A stretch of DNA of 64,000 nt from Hyphomonadaceae bacterium UBA1933 (GTDB lineage: Bacteria; Pseudomonadota; Alphaproteobacteria; Caulobacterales; Aquidulcibacteraceae). Location: contig DDFH01000006.1 of assembly GCA_002337085.1 (NCBI GenBank), positions 215,098 through 279,097 of the forward strand, written 5' to 3'. The first letter of the stretch is position 1. Every line of letters begins with the position of its first letter. Both the position numbers and the translations under genes were made by a program. Positions 32,733 to 41,741 of this stretch are shown here, piece after piece. The notes under the pieces are model-generated. The model ran no database searches. It saw only the letters and a list, made by a program, of their open reading frames with translations, and was not told the DNA's origin.

Positions 32733-34046
32733 TTAAGATTTTCCTGACTGCTTGCTCAATTCGTCGGCAGCAGAAACCACTTGTGATGCAGAACGCGCGG
32801 TTTCGCTAGCATTGGTTTGAATATCGGTAATTTCAACACTTACACTACGCGATCCAGTTGATGCCTCTTGTGTATTGCGTGCGATATCAGCAGTAACGGC
32901 CGATTGCTCTTCAATTGCGGCATTTACCGAAACCGTAATGTTGTTAATGCTGTTGATTGTATCTCGTATAGAACCGATGGCATCAACGGCAGATTGCGTA
33001 CTTGCCTGAATTTCACTGATTTGTTTTGAAATATCATCGGTTGCACGTGACGTTTGCCCGGCAAGGTTTTTAACCTCTGATGCAACAACAGCAAAACCTT
33101 TACCTGCTTCACCGGCGCGGGCACTTTCAATAGTAGCATTCAATGCTAGTAGATTGGTTTGGCTTGCAATTTCGCTAATCATTGAAACAACTTCACCAAT
33201 TTTATCGGCAGCAGTTGAAAGGTTTTTCACAGTTTCAACAGAATTTTCCGCCAATGAAACTGCATCAGATGAGATTCTTGCCGATGATGAAACTTGGTGT
33301 GAAATTTCACGAATAGATGCCGACATTTCTTCTGAAGATGCTGCAACTACTGTAACATTTGCTGTGGCTTGTTCTGCGGCAGCAGCAACGTTATTTGATT
33401 TAAAGCTTACATTCTCAACCAATTCATCCATCAATTTTGCAGTTGAACTAAGTTCAGCAGCAGCACCAGCAACAGTATTAATCATACCAACAACACTGGT
33501 TTCAAGGAAGTCTTGGGATTTTTTTGCAATTGCCTCAACCTTATCATGCTCAATTTGGATATAGGTGCCAATTGCAAAATCCATATCCAAAAGTGCAGCT
33601 TTAACAAAAGCTGAAATTTCTTTTTTAACTTCTTCAACCGTATCGCTATTATTTACCATCATTCCTTGTGCTTTGGTTTTTTCAAGGAATATATTGATTA
33701 CTTCAGTAATGATGTATGAATAACCGCCGATATAAAACCCTGGCTCAAGACCAATACGTGCATGAGTTTGCCCAATTTTGGTTACGCTATTGATATAATT
33801 GTCAGAAAAGCTGCCTTCAAGAATTGATGACCAATGGCGTACCTGTGCATTTTTTGCGGCATCCATATGACTATCGCCAGAAAAGAATTTATTAGTATCC
33901 TTAAATTTTCTTACGACTTTATAAAAGCCAGTTAGGACATGCGGTAAAGCTGATTCAATGGTTGGTTTTATATCATTGAGGCTATTTTTGGTGGCACTAT
34001 CAATATTATAAAAATCAAGCTTTTCAGCAATATCTTCATGTTTCAT
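32733..34046 (-). CDS. Globin-coupled methyl-accepting chemotaxis protein (C-terminus cut by frameshift)
   Basis: Soluble aerotaxis-type receptor, 437 aa. Residues 1-160 are a protoglobin sensor domain with proximal His H95 in GQTHARIGLEPGFYIGGY. No membrane segment is present. A helical linker leads to a signalling domain with SASIREISHQV, the tip IASQTNLLALNATIESARAGE and VASEVKNLAGQTS. It should sense oxygen through haem and signal to CheA. The reading frame stops at 32733, but reading past one apparent extra G near 32742 gives a normal alphaproteobacterial tail (LKTEVQSFIASLKAA) ending at 32690. Most of the protein is intact, so it may still work. No che genes are in the window. Confidence 0.88.
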   Translation of the reverse strand: MKHEDIAEKLDFYNIDSATKNSLNDIKPTIESALPHVLTGFYKVVRKFKDTNKFFSGDSHMDAAKNAQVRHWSSILEGSFSDNYINSVTKIGQTHARIGLEPGFYIGGYSYIITEVINIFLEKTKAQGMMVNNSDTVEEVKKEISAFVKAALLDMDFAIGTYIQIEHDKVEAIAKKSQDFLETSVVGMINTVAGAAAELSSTAKLMDELVENVSFKSNNVAAAAEQATANVTVVAASSEEMSASIREISHQVSSSARISSDAVSLAENSVETVKNLSTAADKIGEVVSMISEIASQTNLLALNATIESARAGEAGKGFAVVASEVKNLAGQTSRATDDISKQISEIQASTQSAVDAIGSIRDTINSINNITVSVNAAIEEQSAVTADIARNTQEASTGSRSVSVEITDIQTNASETARSASQVVSAADELSKQSGKS

Positions 34047-34184
34047 TTTATCTACCCCTAAGCCTGATAGTATTTGTTTTATTTATGTATGTTATGTTAC
34101 TAGGAGGTATAGTAGTATAAAAGGTTAATAAAATTATAAATTTATTAGAATAATAAGATATTACTTTATAATATAAGCTATGCG

Positions 34185-34841
34185 TTATTTCATAAGACTT
34201 ATGAAAACGTTTGCGCCGTCATCAGAGCCTAATTCTTTCGCAAAGGCGCGATCAGGGTGAGGCATCATTCCCAATACATTACCCTTTTTGTTTATGATTC
34301 CCGCAATATTGCCTTTTGAACCATTTGGGTTTTCGAGATATTTGAATACTACACGATTTTCATCTTCTAAAAGTTTGATAGTATCATCATCGGCAAAATA
34401 ATTACCTTCACCATTGCCAACTGTCATCATTGCTTTGGTCTGGTTGCCAAATGCCTTGGTAAATCGGGTATTATTATTGGTAACGTCAAGCATAACATCT
34501 TTACAGATATATTTCAGGCTGTTGTTACGTAATAAAGTGCCTTCTAAAAGGCCGGCTTCACATAAAATTTGAAAGCCATTACAAATTCCAAGAATTGACG
34601 TGCCGCGTTCGGCATGGCGTATAATTTCGGCATTAATTGGTGAAACCGCTGCCATAGCGCCACAACGCAAATAATCGCCATATGAAAAGCCACCAGGAAT
34701 AATAATTAAATCCAAATCATCGGAAAGATGGGTTTCTTTGTGCCAAACCATCTTAACATCGGCATTAACGGCGGTTTCTGCGGCAACTTTACAGTCGCGG
34801 TCGCAATTAGATCCAGGGTATACAATAACAGCAGCTTTCAT
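34185..34841 (-). CDS. purQ: Phosphoribosylformylglycinamidine synthase subunit PurQ
   Basis: Glutaminase subunit of FGAM synthase in purine synthesis, 218 aa. Starts MKAAVIVYPGSNCDRD; nucleophile C87 in LGICNGFQIL and partner H195 in MMPHPDRAF; GGFSYGDYLRCGA is conserved. The small-type PurQ works with PurS and PurL, but neither gene is adjacent here, although purS-purQ (with purL) is the usual alphaproteobacterial order. It is divergent from mutS across 167 bases. Confidence 0.95.
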   Translation of the reverse strand: MKAAVIVYPGSNCDRDCKVAAETAVNADVKMVWHKETHLSDDLDLIIIPGGFSYGDYLRCGAMAAVSPINAEIIRHAERGTSILGICNGFQILCEAGLLEGTLLRNNSLKYICKDVMLDVTNNNTRFTKAFGNQTKAMMTVGNGEGNYFADDDTIKLLEDENRVVFKYLENPNGSKGNIAGIINKKGNVLGMMPHPDRAFAKELGSDDGANVFISLMK

Positions 34842-35008
34842 ATTGCCCGCTTTAAAACAATTCTTAGCAAAACAAAAGTGCCTGTTTGTAAGAAATTTGC
34901 CGATTTTGGTAGAAAAATCACAAAACCTTTAAATGCAATATGAAAACATTGGAAAAACTATCTGACTAATTGCTTGAAATTACCCACTTTCCCCTTTAAT
35001 CAACTGAT

Positions 35009-37675
35009 ATGTCTTTAAATACAAAAGAAAAAGCCCCAACACCATTTATGGCGCAATATCTTGCCGCCAAAGAAAAGCATCCTAGCTCTTTGTTATTTTT
35101 TCGGATGGGTGATTTTTATGAAATGTTTTTTGAAGACGCTAAAACTGCGGCGGCAGCACTTGATATTGCCTTAACAAAACGGGGGCAGCATCAGGGCGAT
35201 GAAATCCCAATGTGTGGTGTTCCAGCCCATTCGGTCGAACCATATATTGCTAAATTGGTGCGCCAAGGGTTTAAAATTGCCATTTGTGAGCAGTTAGAAA
35301 CCCCAGAAGAAGCAAAAAAACGCGGCTATAAAGCTGTTGTTCACCGCGATATTACCCGCATTATCACCCCAGGAACTTTGACCGAAGAATCCCTACTTGA
35401 AGCCAAAAAATCAAATCGTCTGGCGGCAATTGTGTTTTCGGTTTCTGGCTCTGATGCTGCGATTGCGTGGGCCGATGTTTCAACCGGTGAGTTTGCGGTA
35501 ATTTCCGGAAGCAATGCGCGGGTTATGGATGAAATATCGGGTCTTTCAATAGGTGAAATCCTATTGCTTGATAAGGATTTTAATCGCGAAGAAAGCAAAT
35601 TTATTGCCAAACTTATTCCCGCAATGTCGCCACGCCCAAGTGTTAAGGGTGACGTAAAATCGTGTGAGAACCTATTACTTGATGGCTTTGGTGTAAAAAC
35701 CCTTTCTGGTTTTGGTGATTTTAACAAAATTGAAATTCAGGCTCTTGGTCTGATTTATGATTATGTATTAACAACACAGGCAGGCGTTGCCCCAAAATTG
35801 GTAATCCCAAAAAAGCATGAGGTTTCTGGATTTTTGGCAATTGATGCCGCCACCCGTAATAGTCTTGAAATTGAAAAATCAACCAAGGGCGGGCGCAAAG
35901 GTTCACTTCTTGGTACTATTGATAAAACCAAAACACCACAAGGTGGACGACAAATTCTTGAAGATGTTTCACGACCGCTTCTTGATATAAATGCCATAAA
36001 TGCTCGCCTTGATGCGATTGGTTTTATGCTTGAAAATCAAAAGATTGGCACGCAAATTTCCGATGCTTTATCACAAATGCCTGATATGGTACGCCCACTT
36101 TCCCGCATTGAATTAAATCGCGCATCCCCGCGCGATTTAAAAGCGATTGGAAAGTCATTGGAACTTGCGAATATGATTTGCGCAATCTTGCCCGCCGAAG
36201 TACCAAAGATTTTGGAAAATGCTGCAAATGCCATAAATTTAATGCGCCATAATGAATTGGGTGAACTTGCCACCTATTTAAATGAGGCACTTGATGATGA
36301 ATTACCTTTTTTGGCGCGTGATGGGGGTTTTATTCGTCGTGGCTTTGATAGTGTTTTGGACGAATATGTTACATTGCGTGATGAAAGCCGCCGCCTGATT
36401 GCATCATTATCCGCAAAAGTTTCCGAGCAAGCTGGTCAGCCGTTAAAAATAAAATTTAATAATGTCTTGGGCTATTTTATCGAGGCGACACCAAAACAAG
36501 CACCGCCACTTTTAGAAGCACCATTAAATGAAATTTTCATTCACCGTCAGACATTATCGGGCATGGTGCGTTTCACCACCAATGAATTAATAGAATTAAA
36601 TTCCAAAACCGCACGCGCCGCCGATTTGGCATTAAATCGTGAGTTGGAATTATTTGATTTAGCATGCCAAAAAGTGGCCACACTTGGGGCACAAATCCGC
36701 AATGCCAATGATGCCATTGCCAGAATTGATGTAACCCTGTCCGCAGCAGGAATTGCGGGCGAAAATAATTATTGCCGCCCAAAAATTAATGAAAATAAGG
36801 CCTTAAAAATTATTCAAGGTCGTCATCCGGTGGTTGAAGATAGCCTTAAAAAAGACGGTGGGGTTTTTACCGCCAATGATTGCACAATTGATGCAGAAAT
36901 TTTGGATAGTGCGCGCCTTTCATTAATTACCGGCCCTAATATGGCAGGTAAATCAACATATTTGCGCCAAAATGCGATTTTGGTAATTATGGCGCAGGCG
37001 GGTTTTTATGTCCCTGCAAGCGCGATGGAATTGGGTCTTGTTGACCGCGTATTTTCACGGGTTGGCGCGTCCGATGATTTATTTGCGGGGCAATCAACTT
37101 TTATGGTGGAAATGGTTGAAACCGCGAATATTTTAAACCGTGCAACCGATCGCTCATTGGTGATTTTGGATGAAATTGGGCGCGGCACGGCAACCTATGA
37201 CGGTCTTGCAATTGCCTGGGCAGTAAGTGAATATTTACATGAAATCAATAAATCACGCGCGCTTTTTGCCACCCATTATCATGAATTAACCGACCTTTCC
37301 AAACAATATGAAGGCATTAATAATTTATCGCTTTCTGCCAAGGAATGGAATGGCGATTTAATATTCCTCCACAAGGTTATCGATGGTGCGGCTGATCGTT
37401 CTTATGGGGTGCAGGTGGCGCGAATTGCGGGATTGCCAAAAACCGCTGTGGAACGGGCAAAAGAGGTTTTAAAAACTCTTGAAAATACCCACCACGTTGG
37501 GAAAAAAGGTCAAAAACCGATTGATGACCTTCCATTATTTTCGGAATTTGTTCCACAGGTCGCGGCAATTCTCGAAAAGAGCGAGGTTGAGAAAATCCTT
37601 GAAGCTCTTGATATTAATGATTTATCACCACGCCAAGCCCTTGATTTATTGTTTGAATTAAAGGGAAAGCTCTAA
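35009..37675 (+). CDS. mutS: DNA mismatch repair protein MutS
   Basis: Mismatch recognition ATPase, 888 aa. Domain I has the Phe-x-Glu mismatch wedge in FRMGDFYEMFFEDA near residues 32-45. Then come the connector, lever and clamp domains and the ATPase with GPNMAGKSTYLRQ (Walker A), FMVEMVETANIL, LVILDEIGRGTATYDG (Walker B) and ATHYHEL. A C-terminal extension follows. Its stop overlaps the DUF1905 gene on the opposite strand by four bases. mutL is not in the window. Confidence 0.97.
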   Translation: MSLNTKEKAPTPFMAQYLAAKEKHPSSLLFFRMGDFYEMFFEDAKTAAAALDIALTKRGQHQGDEIPMCGVPAHSVEPYIAKLVRQGFKIAICEQLETPEEAKKRGYKAVVHRDITRIITPGTLTEESLLEAKKSNRLAAIVFSVSGSDAAIAWADVSTGEFAVISGSNARVMDEISGLSIGEILLLDKDFNREESKFIAKLIPAMSPRPSVKGDVKSCENLLLDGFGVKTLSGFGDFNKIEIQALGLIYDYVLTTQAGVAPKLVIPKKHEVSGFLAIDAATRNSLEIEKSTKGGRKGSLLGTIDKTKTPQGGRQILEDVSRPLLDINAINARLDAIGFMLENQKIGTQISDALSQMPDMVRPLSRIELNRASPRDLKAIGKSLELANMICAILPAEVPKILENAANAINLMRHNELGELATYLNEALDDELPFLARDGGFIRRGFDSVLDEYVTLRDESRRLIASLSAKVSEQAGQPLKIKFNNVLGYFIEATPKQAPPLLEAPLNEIFIHRQTLSGMVRFTTNELIELNSKTARAADLALNRELELFDLACQKVATLGAQIRNANDAIARIDVTLSAAGIAGENNYCRPKINENKALKIIQGRHPVVEDSLKKDGGVFTANDCTIDAEILDSARLSLITGPNMAGKSTYLRQNAILVIMAQAGFYVPASAMELGLVDRVFSRVGASDDLFAGQSTFMVEMVETANILNRATDRSLVILDEIGRGTATYDGLAIAWAVSEYLHEINKSRALFATHYHELTDLSKQYEGINNLSLSAKEWNGDLIFLHKVIDGAADRSYGVQVARIAGLPKTAVERAKEVLKTLENTHHVGKKGQKPIDDLPLFSEFVPQVAAILEKSEVEKILEALDINDLSPRQALDLLFELKGKL

Positions 37676-37992
37676 ATCAATTCAATCTGAACTTTGATTT
37701 CATCACCCGCCTTGATATTTTCGGTTTTGCGGACGCTTGCTTTAATAGGCAAAATATAGGTTTTGTCTTTTGAATTTGGGAATATTGATGTGGTAAAAAT
37801 TGTTTCACCCACAATTGCCCGCACCTTTACCGCGCCGAACCCCCGTTTAAGGCCAAGCGTTTTTAGCGAAGTTGTAAAATATATTTCATTGGCAATTTCT
37901 TCGGTAATAGTGAAAAAATGCCAAGAGCCTTTTTCACTATTCCAAAGCCAAACATTGCCAATGCAATCAAATATTTCATTGTCTTTACTCAT
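37672..37992 (-). CDS. DUF1905 domain protein
   Basis: 106-aa beta-rich protein. The pattern GSWHFFTI, then GFGAVKVRAIVGETIFTTSIFP and YILPIKASVRKTENIKAGDEIKV is that of DUF1905, a small barrel-like domain of unknown function. It overlaps the LysR gene upstream by four bases on the same strand, so the two form an operon. It also converges on mutS. Confidence 0.85.
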   Translation of the reverse strand: MSKDNEIFDCIGNVWLWNSEKGSWHFFTITEEIANEIYFTTSLKTLGLKRGFGAVKVRAIVGETIFTTSIFPNSKDKTYILPIKASVRKTENIKAGDEIKVQIELI

Positions 37993-38867
37993 TCTTTTAG
38001 CCCAACGAATGCATCGGAAATAACATCAATAACCGCGCGAATTCTCGGCATATGGCGCAAATCACTGTGTACACCCAACCAAACATCACGTCTTGGTAAT
38101 TCTTTTATTTCATTTAATTCTATCAATTCAGGCTCAATACTTGCACGAAATTTTGGGATACAGGCAATACCAATCCCTTGTTTACACCCCATAATCATGG
38201 CTTCTCGGCTATTGGTGCGCAAGGCTATTTTGGCATTTGAAAAATTTTGACTTAAAGCGCGGGCTTCTTCAAGATGCGATTGATCTTCCAAAACTTGGAT
38301 AATCTTGTGGCTGTCTGTATTTTCTGGATGACCATGCTTTTCAATATAATTCTGTGAAACATAAAAACCTGCCGTCATAGTACCGATTTTTTTGGTAACT
38401 AAATCCATGTTTTCAAAGCGGGTGAAGCGCACGGCAATGTCCGCCTCGCGCCGTGAAAGACTAAGAAGGCGCGCATCGGGTATAAGTTCGACCACAATAT
38501 TGGGGTGGGTACATTGCAATTTGGCAATTGCCGGAATGATTATCCGTGATGCAACAACATCAACAGCAGTAACTTTTACAATACCTTCAAGGGCAATATC
38601 GCGCCCCTTTATAACTCGTTCTGTTGCGATGACTTCCGCCTCAATTCGTTCGGCATTACCAAGAACCTGTTCGCCCAATGAAGTAAGGGCAAAACCACGC
38701 GGATGACGTTCCAAAAGGCGCGCCCCAACTTTTTGTTCCAATTTTGTAAGCCTGCGCCCCATTGTTGGTTGGGTAGTGTTAAGTGCCTTGGCGGCGGCCG
38801 ATAAAGATCCTTCGCGCGCAATAACTAGGAATGTTTGTAAATCGTCCCAATCCATGAGATGCTCCAT
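37989..38867 (-). CDS. LysR family transcriptional regulator
   Basis: 292-aa LysR-type regulator from ATG 38867. The N-terminal winged helix has WDDLQTFLVIAREGSLSAAAKAL and TTQPTMGRRLTKLEQKVG. A coinducer-binding domain follows (VKVTAVDVVASRIIIPAIAKL). An ATG at 38855 (MDWDDLQ) is an alternative and may be the true start. It is divergent from the DODA-type dioxygenase across about 80 bases, the classic layout in which LysR controls the neighbour. It resembles LysR proteins with an AraC-unrelated, HTH-first order; no inducer can be named. Confidence 0.9.
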   Translation of the reverse strand: MEHLMDWDDLQTFLVIAREGSLSAAAKALNTTQPTMGRRLTKLEQKVGARLLERHPRGFALTSLGEQVLGNAERIEAEVIATERVIKGRDIALEGIVKVTAVDVVASRIIIPAIAKLQCTHPNIVVELIPDARLLSLSRREADIAVRFTRFENMDLVTKKIGTMTAGFYVSQNYIEKHGHPENTDSHKIIQVLEDQSHLEEARALSQNFSNAKIALRTNSREAMIMGCKQGIGIACIPKFRASIEPELIELNEIKELPRRDVWLGVHSDLRHMPRIRAVIDVISDAFVGLKE

Positions 38868-38949
38868 ACAAAAGCGCATACATCACCAAAGATATTACGC
38901 AATTGCATACGGGTATAATGGATTTATAATTTTGGCAAGAGGATTAGAG
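38868..38949. promoter_or_regulatory. Shared promoter region of LysR gene and dioxygenase
   Basis: Contains the palindrome GCAATTGC (38899-38906) in a longer partly symmetric stretch, a plausible LysR contact point. A TATAAT at 38914-38919 fits a -10 box for the dioxygenase; no good -35 box is visible, as expected of an activated promoter. Confidence 0.45.
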
Positions 38950-39729
38950 ATGCAAAAAAAATTACCTTCACTATTTATATCGCATGGCTCACCAACTTTA
39001 TATTTTGACGATGTGCCAGCGCGTGATTTCTTGCGGGGTTTGGGCGCAAAAATTGACCGCCCAAAAGCCATTTTGGTGGTATCAGCACATTGGGAAACCG
39101 AAACCCCAACCGTGAATGTGGTTGAAACCAATGAAACCATTCACGATTTTTATGGCTTTCCAAAACATATGTATGAAATGCAATACCCTGCCAAAGGTTC
39201 AAAAGAACTTGCATTAAGGGTGCAAGAATTATTGGGCGAACATGGTGTTCGCTCTGAAAGCGATTTAAACCGTGGCCTTGACCACGGGGCATATATTCCA
39301 TTGATGCTAATGTACCCTGATGCCGATATTCCGGTGGTTCAATTATCAATTCAGCCACATTTAGGAACTGGTCACCATCTTGAAATTGGTCGTGCCTTGC
39401 AAAAACTTCGTGATGAGGGGGTTTTAATAATTGCTACCGGATCATTTACCCATAATTTACGGGCAATTAAATGGGATGGCGGACCAGAGGATGATTGGTC
39501 TAAAGAATTTTCTGCATGGTTTAATGATGCCATTAAAAATGGACGTACTTGTGACCTGCTTGCCTATCGCCGACTTGCCCCATTTGCGCAAATGGCGCAT
39601 CCAAAGGATGAACATTTATTACCAATTTATGTGGCAATAGGTGCGGCTTATCCCGATTATAAAGCAACCCAAATCCATAATAGTGTTACCTTTGGTAACT
39701 TACATATGGATTCTTATAGGTTTGATTGA
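38950..39729 (+). CDS. Class III extradiol ring-cleavage dioxygenase (DODA-type, YgiD-like)
   Basis: Metal-dependent dioxygenase-fold protein of 259 aa. Metal ligand candidates are the His residues in LFISHGSPTLYFDD (start), VVSAHWETETPTV, and GLDHGAYIPLMLMYPD; ATGSFTHNL lies in the C-terminal half. This is the DODA/YgiD family; YgiD of E. coli cleaves L-DOPA. ATG 38950 is chosen because the conserved region begins right after it; the frame runs 58 codons further upstream through the LysR promoter and start. Its 3' end overlaps yggS by 16 bases, convergent. Confidence 0.9.
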   Translation: MQKKLPSLFISHGSPTLYFDDVPARDFLRGLGAKIDRPKAILVVSAHWETETPTVNVVETNETIHDFYGFPKHMYEMQYPAKGSKELALRVQELLGEHGVRSESDLNRGLDHGAYIPLMLMYPDADIPVVQLSIQPHLGTGHHLEIGRALQKLRDEGVLIIATGSFTHNLRAIKWDGGPEDDWSKEFSAWFNDAIKNGRTCDLLAYRRLAPFAQMAHPKDEHLLPIYVAIGAAYPDYKATQIHNSVTFGNLHMDSYRFD

Positions 39730-40391
39730 TAATCTCGTGCACCAAACAGTGCGGTTCCAACCCGCACATGGGTTGCACCAAATTTGATTGCGGTTTCAAA
39801 ATCCGAACTCATACCCATTGAAAGGTTCTTTAAATCATGAGTTTTGGCAAGTTTTTGCATCAATGCGAAATATGGTGCTGGCGGTAATTCGGCAGGCGGA
39901 ATACACATTAAACCTGTAACTTCTAGTCCATAATGTTCGCGTGCCAAATCTAAAAGGCGTGGGAAGTCATTGATGGCAACCCCTGCTTTTTGTTCCTCAT
40001 TGCCAATGTTAATTTGCATCAGGATTTTAGGCGATTTTCCGATTTTTTGGATAGATTTTTGTAGTGATGCACACAAATGTTCCCGGTCCAAAGTCTCAAT
40101 AACATCAAATAACTTAACAGCCTCATCCGATTTATTGGTTTGCAGTGGGCCAATAAGGCGTAATTCAAGGTCTGAACAGTCGCGTTCACCCCAGTGTTGA
40201 TAAGCCTCTTGCACACGGTTTTCGCCAAAAATTTTTTGCCCATCCAAAAGTGCTTCATCAAGCTTTTCAGGTGTTTGGGTTTTACTTACGGCAACCAGTG
40301 TAATATCATCTGGGTTGCGCCCAACCTCTTTGGCGGTGGTGGCAATTTTTTGAAGTATTTCAAGACGGTTTTGGGAAAAATCACTTTGCAT
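39714..40391 (-). CDS. YggS family pyridoxal phosphate homeostasis protein
   Basis: 225-aa PLP-binding protein of the YggS/PROSC family, which buffers pyridoxal phosphate and influences amino-acid and vitamin B6 balance. The PLP-lysine is in LVAVSKTQTPEKL. Other conserved stretches are FGENRVQEAYQHW, LIGPLQTNKSDEAV, QINIGNEEQKAGV and LSMGMSSDFETAIKFGATHVRVGTALFG. Length and order are typical. Its start codon overlaps the proposed start of the divergent ThiE-like gene. Confidence 0.94.
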   Translation of the reverse strand: MQSDFSQNRLEILQKIATTAKEVGRNPDDITLVAVSKTQTPEKLDEALLDGQKIFGENRVQEAYQHWGERDCSDLELRLIGPLQTNKSDEAVKLFDVIETLDREHLCASLQKSIQKIGKSPKILMQINIGNEEQKAGVAINDFPRLLDLAREHYGLEVTGLMCIPPAELPPAPYFALMQKLAKTHDLKNLSMGMSSDFETAIKFGATHVRVGTALFGARDYQSNL

Positions 40392-40949
40392 AAAGCTGAT
40401 ATAAAAAAAATCTCACAAAAAGCAAAGAACTTGTTCGGTAATGGGCAAGTTTTTGTTTTATCAGATCCCGAAAGAAGCCCAAATTTAAATGAAATTATCG
40501 CCAATAGCCCAAATGACGCGTTTATAATTTATCGCAATTATGGTGCAGAAATTCCAAAATTTAAAAAAGCGAGCACAAAGAAGATTTTGGCAAGTGTTTC
40601 CCCTAAATTAGCTTATAAATCAGGAATAATTGGAATACATATTCCCAATAAAAGCCTTAAATATTATCATTTATCAAAGACAAAGGGTCTTATGAAAACC
40701 ACCTCAGCGCATAATTCACGTGAAATTATACGGGCGGTAAATTGCGGAATTGAAAATGTGATTATATCGGCGATTTTTCCATCAAAAAGTAAAAGTGCGG
40801 GCAATCCCAAGGGAAATATCAAACTTGCACAATTGATTCGCGCGTTTCCAAAACAAAATTTCATTGCCTTGGGTGGAATAAACCTCAAAAGCCTAAAACG
40901 ACTAAAAGGAATTAAATTAAAGGGAATAGCCGGAGTTAGTTTTAATTAA
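40386..40949 (+). CDS. Thiamine phosphate synthase/TenI-like TIM-barrel protein (divergent)
   Basis: About 187 aa from the TTG at 40386; the true start is uncertain, since no ATG is available before the conserved part. The core FVLSDPERSPNLNEII, AFIIYRNYGAEIPKF, the SAHNSREIIRAV segment and FIALGGINLKSLKRL follow the half-barrel order of ThiE/TenI proteins, with the phosphate-binding GGI loop near the end. The usual ThiE thiazole-phosphate residues are not clearly kept, so catalysis is uncertain. The protein is very Lys-rich. It ends four bases inside the NtrZ-like gene on the other strand. Confidence 0.6.
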   Translation: MHKADIKKISQKAKNLFGNGQVFVLSDPERSPNLNEIIANSPNDAFIIYRNYGAEIPKFKKASTKKILASVSPKLAYKSGIIGIHIPNKSLKYYHLSKTKGLMKTTSAHNSREIIRAVNCGIENVIISAIFPSKSKSAGNPKGNIKLAQLIRAFPKQNFIALGGINLKSLKRLKGIKLKGIAGVSFN

Positions 40950-41347
40950 AAACGGAAAGCAGATTCGATTTTGATGCTTGGGCTACGTTTATTTTTATCC
41001 TGATTAATATTGTCGTCAGGAATTACAACGCCACCACCAACGCGAAGGTTGCGGTTAACATCATAAAATGCACCAGCAGAAGTTTGACCATTATGATTGT
41101 CAACTGGGCTTTGTCTTGAAGGCTGCATACCAAAGCTAACACCCCAGCGAGATTTAGGTGATACTTTTACGTTTGCTTTGGTTTCACCGCGTGGTGTCCA
41201 CGCATTCACACCCGAATTGAATTCAGAACCAAAAGTAAATCTTTCATACCATGGTGCAGTTGGTGTTGTGTTGCGACCTTCGGCACAAGCAGTACCAGCC
41301 GCGAAAAACGCAGCAAGACCAATTGCAAATGCCAATGTCTTTTTCAC
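40946..41347 (-). CDS. NtrZ-like periplasmic regulatory protein
   Basis: 133-aa secreted protein. From GTG 41347 it begins KKTLAFAIGLAAFFAAGTACA, a clean signal peptide; the ATG at 41380 would put 11 extra residues in front. The mature part has APWYERFTFGSEFN, VNAWTPRGETKANVKVSPKSR, GAFYDVNRNLRVGGGV, and a closing SPSIKIESAFRF. This order resembles NtrZ, the periplasmic protein proposed to restrain the sensor kinase NtrY in Caulobacter. Recognition is from memory of the family, and NtrY is not in the window. Confidence 0.6.
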   Translation of the reverse strand: MKKTLAFAIGLAAFFAAGTACAEGRNTTPTAPWYERFTFGSEFNSGVNAWTPRGETKANVKVSPKSRWGVSFGMQPSRQSPVDNHNGQTSAGAFYDVNRNLRVGGGVVIPDDNINQDKNKRSPSIKIESAFRF

Positions 41348-41741
41348 CACAAAACCCCCATCCAAAATAGAGTGTTGCAAACAATATAGCTTAACTAACC
41401 CTAAAAAAATTGTTGAGTCAATTGAATAAAACCAACAAAATTCCTAATAAGTTTCATACACACCCGAGAATATAGCGATTTTAAACACAATTTGAAACAG
41501 TTTTATGGCAATAATTTTTTTTGTTGCAATTGTATCACAATATTGATTGCAATTTGCGCGGTTTATTAAGCAAAAATTTAGCCAAACTCAATGTTATTTA
41601 ATTTTAAAGCTACACAAAGCCGCTTGATAAACTGTCTCAAACATTGTTAATAGCAATGATTATGCTTTAAATAGCCCTTTATTGTTATTATTGGCACAAA
41701 GTGATATAGCCTTGTGCCAACCTTATTGTCGGAGTTTCAAT
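41348..41741. other. Gene-free AT-rich gap between NtrZ-like and DUF3576 genes
   Basis: About 390 bases without a credible ORF; both flanking promoters must be here. There are several AT-rich blocks and short symmetric patches (for example GTTGCAATTG near 41522-41532 and TTGATTGCAATT near 41543-41554), but no convincing RNA gene, terminator or repeat. Confidence 0.5.

Noticed and set aside
40712..40727. TTCACGTGAA core resembling parS inside the ThiE-like gene.
   Set aside because: Only 12 of 16 consensus positions match, far from the three good parS sites and on the other side of the origin.
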